Source: DAOTVD01 sp034437075
GTDB taxonomy: Bacteria > Chloroflexota > Anaerolineae > Aggregatilineales > J027
Direction: 5' to 3'
DNA: 5,612 bases
Assembly: GCA_034437075.1 (NCBI GenBank)
Contig: DAOTVD010000339.1
Span: 1 to 5,612 of the forward strand
Under the pieces are notes generated by a model, which worked only from the letters and a program-made list of their open reading frames with translations, ran no database searches and was not told where the DNA came from. Each line of letters starts with the position of its first letter. Position 1 is the stretch's first letter. Made by a program: the position numbers and the translations under genes. Shown here piece by piece: positions 5,477 to 5,612 of the stretch.

Positions 5477-5612
5477 ATGGCTAAATTCGAACGCAGCAAA
5501 CCGCATGTGAATATCGGGACCATCGGTCATGTAGACCATGGTAAGACGACCCTGACGGCAGCCATCACCAAGGCGCTGGGCCTGCGTGGGGCCGCCGACT
5601 ACATGGCCTATG
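5477..5612 (+). CDS. tuf: Translation elongation factor Tu, N-terminal part (3' end outside window)
   Basis: EF-Tu carries aminoacyl-tRNA to the ribosomal A site as a GTP complex. The first 45 codons are visible. They open with MAKFERSKPHVNIGTIG and contain the P-loop GHVDHGKT (17-24), whose VDH context is diagnostic for EF-Tu rather than other translational GTPases. The next residues run to DYMAY at the window edge, just before switch I. AAGGAG (5461-5466) lies 10 nt upstream of the ATG, slightly long but strong. The position directly after fusA is the classical str operon order. Whether the genome has a second tuf copy cannot be seen here. Confidence 0.98.
   Translation, partial: MAKFERSKPHVNIGTIGHVDHGKTTLTAAITKALGLRGAADYMAY

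Noticed and set aside
1..5612. Mobile element, CRISPR array, tRNA or a novel defence-type system
   Set aside because: No transposase, terminal inverted repeats, spaced repeat array, cloverleaf or unfamiliar gene cluster is visible. Every large coding region is a well-known family.

Overview
The window looks like a piece of bacterial chromosome, moderately GC-rich, with strong use of TTG for leucine. It carries the start of the str operon (rpsL-rpsG-fusA-tuf) next to two unrelated housekeeping-type genes. A member of the Chloroflexota, possibly Anaerolineae-like, is my best guess. The guess rests on the S12 protein of the long 138-residue form with an insert before the conserved PQKRGVC motif, on the general character of S7, EF-G and EF-Tu, and on the str operon not following rpoBC. 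It is an inference from memory of these families and was not tested by a search. The long S12 form also occurs in Firmicutes.

Layout from left to right. Positions 1-977 (+) hold the 3' part of a membrane sensor histidine kinase whose N-terminal sensor region lies outside the window. It converges on an M24-family metallopeptidase of Xaa-Pro peptidase type (974-2065, -). The two stop codons interlock within four bases. Positions 2066-2357 form a divergent intergenic region. It holds a very good sigma-70-type promoter (2146-2174) and then a leader of about 175 nt, with four predicted hairpins, in front of rpsL. The translation operon follows: rpsL (2358-2774), rpsG (2786-3256), fusA (3286-5436) and the first 45 codons of tuf (5477 to the edge). 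Spacers are short (11, 29 and 40 nt), and each gene has its own Shine-Dalgarno sequence.

The operon genes work together in decoding and translocation. S12 and S7 are small-subunit proteins at the decoding centre and the head/exit region, EF-G drives translocation, and EF-Tu delivers aminoacyl-tRNA. The peptidase and kinase have no visible functional link to them.

I see no mobile element, CRISPR array, tRNA or rRNA, and no evidence for a new biological system. The points most worth a second look are the structured rpsL leader, the acidic insert in EF-G domain IV, and the terminator-free convergent junction with a GC-rich hairpin in the kinase coding end.
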